DNA from: Pseudomonadota bacterium
Lineage (GTDB): Bacteria > Desulfobacterota > Anaeroferrophillalia > Anaeroferrophillales > Tharpellaceae
Length of the DNA stretch: 8,140 bases
Direction: 5' to 3'
NCBI GenBank assembly: GCA_015486505.1
Contig: WFRP01000099.1
Span: 1 to 8,140 of the forward strand
Shown: in pieces, positions 6,741-8,140 of the stretch
How positions within the stretch are numbered: position 1 is the stretch's first letter
Layout of the letters: the number at the start of each line of letters is the position of its first letter
Program-made: the position numbers and the translations under genes
Notes under the pieces: model-generated
What the model was told of the DNA's origin: nothing
Seen by the model: only the letters and a program-made list of their open reading frames with translations
Databases searched by the model: none

Positions 6741-8140
6741 ATGAGAGTTTTATCACGTTGTTTTTGGCGGTCACTGTTGGCCGCGATGCTGCTGACGGTT
6801 TTTTGCGCGGGCGCGGCCCTGGCGGATTATGCCTACTATTTCCCCTGTTTTTCGAACTCGGCCAGCAAGGGTGAAATGATTGGTCTGGCTCTGGCCAATA
6901 CCACCGCTTCGGTGGCAAAAATCAAGATCGCGATTATTGACCGGGAAGGGGTCACTCAGGGAGTTGAGAGTTGGGAGTTGCCGGCTTACGGTCAGCGGGC
7001 CGATGTGATCGGGGCCGGTCTGGACGGGGTTGAAGGCTCATTTCAGGTGCTTTCCGATCAGCCGCTTACCGGCCTGGCCTTTCTTTTTGCCCAGCAGATG
7101 CAGGTGATGTATGATCTGCCGATGACCCAGACTCCAGCAACGAAACTTGATATTCCGCAAGCCGCTCAGGATAATGACTGGGGGATGCAAATTTCGATTA
7201 ATAATCCCGGAGAGTCAGAGGTTACGGCAGCAATTACCTATCGTTCGGCTGACGGCTCCAGCCCGACTTCCGCTTACGCGGTAAAGCTCAAGCCTTACGG
7301 AAGTGCCGTAATTGATCTGGCCGATCTTCTGGCTGGTTGGGGGTTGACTGAATTAGATGGCGGCTGCCTGCACCTTGCCGCGACCGGTGCCGGCATTGTC
7401 GCTTTTGCAACCTACGATACATTCCGGAGCGGCGGTAAATTCTACGCCGGTCTTGCCGCGGTTGATCCGAGTATCCAGAAAGATAATTATGATCCGGTTA
7501 CTCCTTCCCAGTATGCCGTGGTTTCCTGTCCGGCTCCCGATTACGCCAGCGGCACTCATGCTCTGGTTGAAGTTGAAAAACCGCGGACGATACAGGACAA
7601 CCTGCTGCCGACGATTTCCGATATTAAAATGGCCGCTCACGGTGCCTTTTTCTATCGGATTGAGCGTTACAATGGTGACAATATTACCAAGTTCGCGGCG
7701 GCGGCCCCGGCGACCCCGATCTGGCAGTATTCAACCATGGATGCCAATGATGTCGGCGCGACCTGTAACCCGCAGAGTATGGCTTTCGCGTCCGATACCA
7801 AAGCCTATGTTCCGCGTTTTGATTCAACCCGGATGTGGATTGTCAACCCTTCAACCACAACTGATGCCGGTTTTAAAATCGGTGAAGTAGATTTGTCCGC
7901 CTATGCTGACGCCGATGGTAAGCCGGAGATGACTAAGGGGGTTGTGGTTGACGGTAAACTTTTTCTGCTCCTGCAGCGTCTCGATAAAGAGGACAACTGG
8001 ACCCCGCAGACGCCGTATCTGGTAGTGATTGATACTGCGACGAATGAAGAGATTGAAACGCAGAATCCGGCCGGTGATTTGAAAGGGATTCCACTTTTGC
8101 CGATTAAAAACCCGTGGGATATTGTTTATAAAAACGGCAA
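6741..8140 (+). CDS. secreted Ig-like plus beta-propeller protein, partial; candidate BtuG-like corrinoid-binding partner
   Basis: The 3' end lies outside the window; 466 codons are visible without a stop. A signal peptide ends at AALA (cleavage after residue 28). The Cys at 22 is preceded by Phe, so it is not a good lipobox. Two similar beta-rich domains follow (about 30-120 and 135-226). Each has a G-x-x-I-x-(L/I)-x-N core, a Y-G turn and a closing G-(L/I)-x-A-F block. From about 286 the protein looks like a propeller: DNIT, CNPQSMAF with KAYVPRF (342 on), DLSAYADADGKPEM, a VVVDGKLFLLLQRLD strand set (401 on) and YLVVIDTATNEEIET (426 on). I recall such proteins beside TonB receptors in deltaproteobacteria and myxobacteria. 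It follows the receptor by 39 bases with no terminator, so it should be B12-regulated too. A role in capturing cobalamin is inferred by analogy with BtuG; no binding residue is identified. Confidence 0.85.
   Translation, partial: MRVLSRCFWRSLLAAMLLTVFCAGAALADYAYYFPCFSNSASKGEMIGLALANTTASVAKIKIAIIDREGVTQGVESWELPAYGQRADVIGAGLDGVEGSFQVLSDQPLTGLAFLFAQQMQVMYDLPMTQTPATKLDIPQAAQDNDWGMQISINNPGESEVTAAITYRSADGSSPTSAYAVKLKPYGSAVIDLADLLAGWGLTELDGGCLHLAATGAGIVAFATYDTFRSGGKFYAGLAAVDPSIQKDNYDPVTPSQYAVVSCPAPDYASGTHALVEVEKPRTIQDNLLPTISDIKMAAHGAFFYRIERYNGDNITKFAAAAPATPIWQYSTMDANDVGATCNPQSMAFASDTKAYVPRFDSTRMWIVNPSTTTDAGFKIGEVDLSAYADADGKPEMTKGVVVDGKLFLLLQRLDKEDNWTPQTPYLVVIDTATNEEIETQNPAGDLKGIPLLPIKNPWDIVYKNG

Noticed and set aside
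6804..6806. Cys22 of the propeller protein as a lipoprotein acylation site
   Set aside because: The preceding residues are T-V-F; Phe at -1 does not fit a lipobox, while AALA just after is a good signal peptidase I site.
7357..7890. 177-codon open frame on the + strand
   Set aside because: It is out of frame with the propeller gene, which starts at 6741 with a strong ribosome binding site and stays open to the window end; the shadow frame's protein is low-complexity and rich in Pro and Arg.

Overview
The window looks like an anaerobic, Gram-negative bacterium, most likely of the Desulfobacterota (the former deltaproteobacteria). The evidence is a TonB-dependent outer-membrane receptor, a GspE/PilB-type secretion ATPase, a multi-PAS histidine kinase, an Fe-S protein and a secreted propeller protein of a kind I associate with that group. 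Codon use looks uniform throughout (CCGG-rich, with mixed third positions). I see no sign of a mobile element, CRISPR array, tRNA or rRNA. The lineage call is an inference from protein style, not from a marker gene.

Left half (83-4177): a tight three-gene run on the + strand. It encodes an orphan GspE/PulE-family ATPase with an MshEN-like N-terminus, a soluble histidine kinase with three PAS domains, and a 97-residue single-cluster ferredoxin-like protein. The first two genes are 13 bases apart; the second and third share a base in a TGATG stop/start overlap. The small Fe-S protein looks like the two ends of a longer Fe-S protein family joined together with the middle missing.

Middle (4182-4548): an intergenic control region. 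A good sigma70-type promoter (TTGACA, 17-base spacer, TATAGG) starts five bases after the Fe-S gene. It feeds a cobalamin riboswitch with a visible P1 helix, P3-like hairpin, conserved core and B12 box, then a 9-bp hairpin and a strong intrinsic terminator. This is a transcription-attenuation layout that should shut the downstream genes off when B12 is plentiful. No other terminator is visible behind the left operon, so the same attenuator probably also handles its read-through.

Right half (4614-8140): a B12-regulated uptake unit. A BtuB-like TonB-dependent receptor (695 aa) is followed after 39 bases by a secreted protein that runs off the window. That protein has a signal peptide, two similar Ig-like domains and the start of a beta-propeller. 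A B12 receptor paired with a secreted propeller resembles BtuB-BtuG of Bacteroidetes, in which the propeller captures corrinoid at the surface. That parallel is the most interesting hypothesis in the window.
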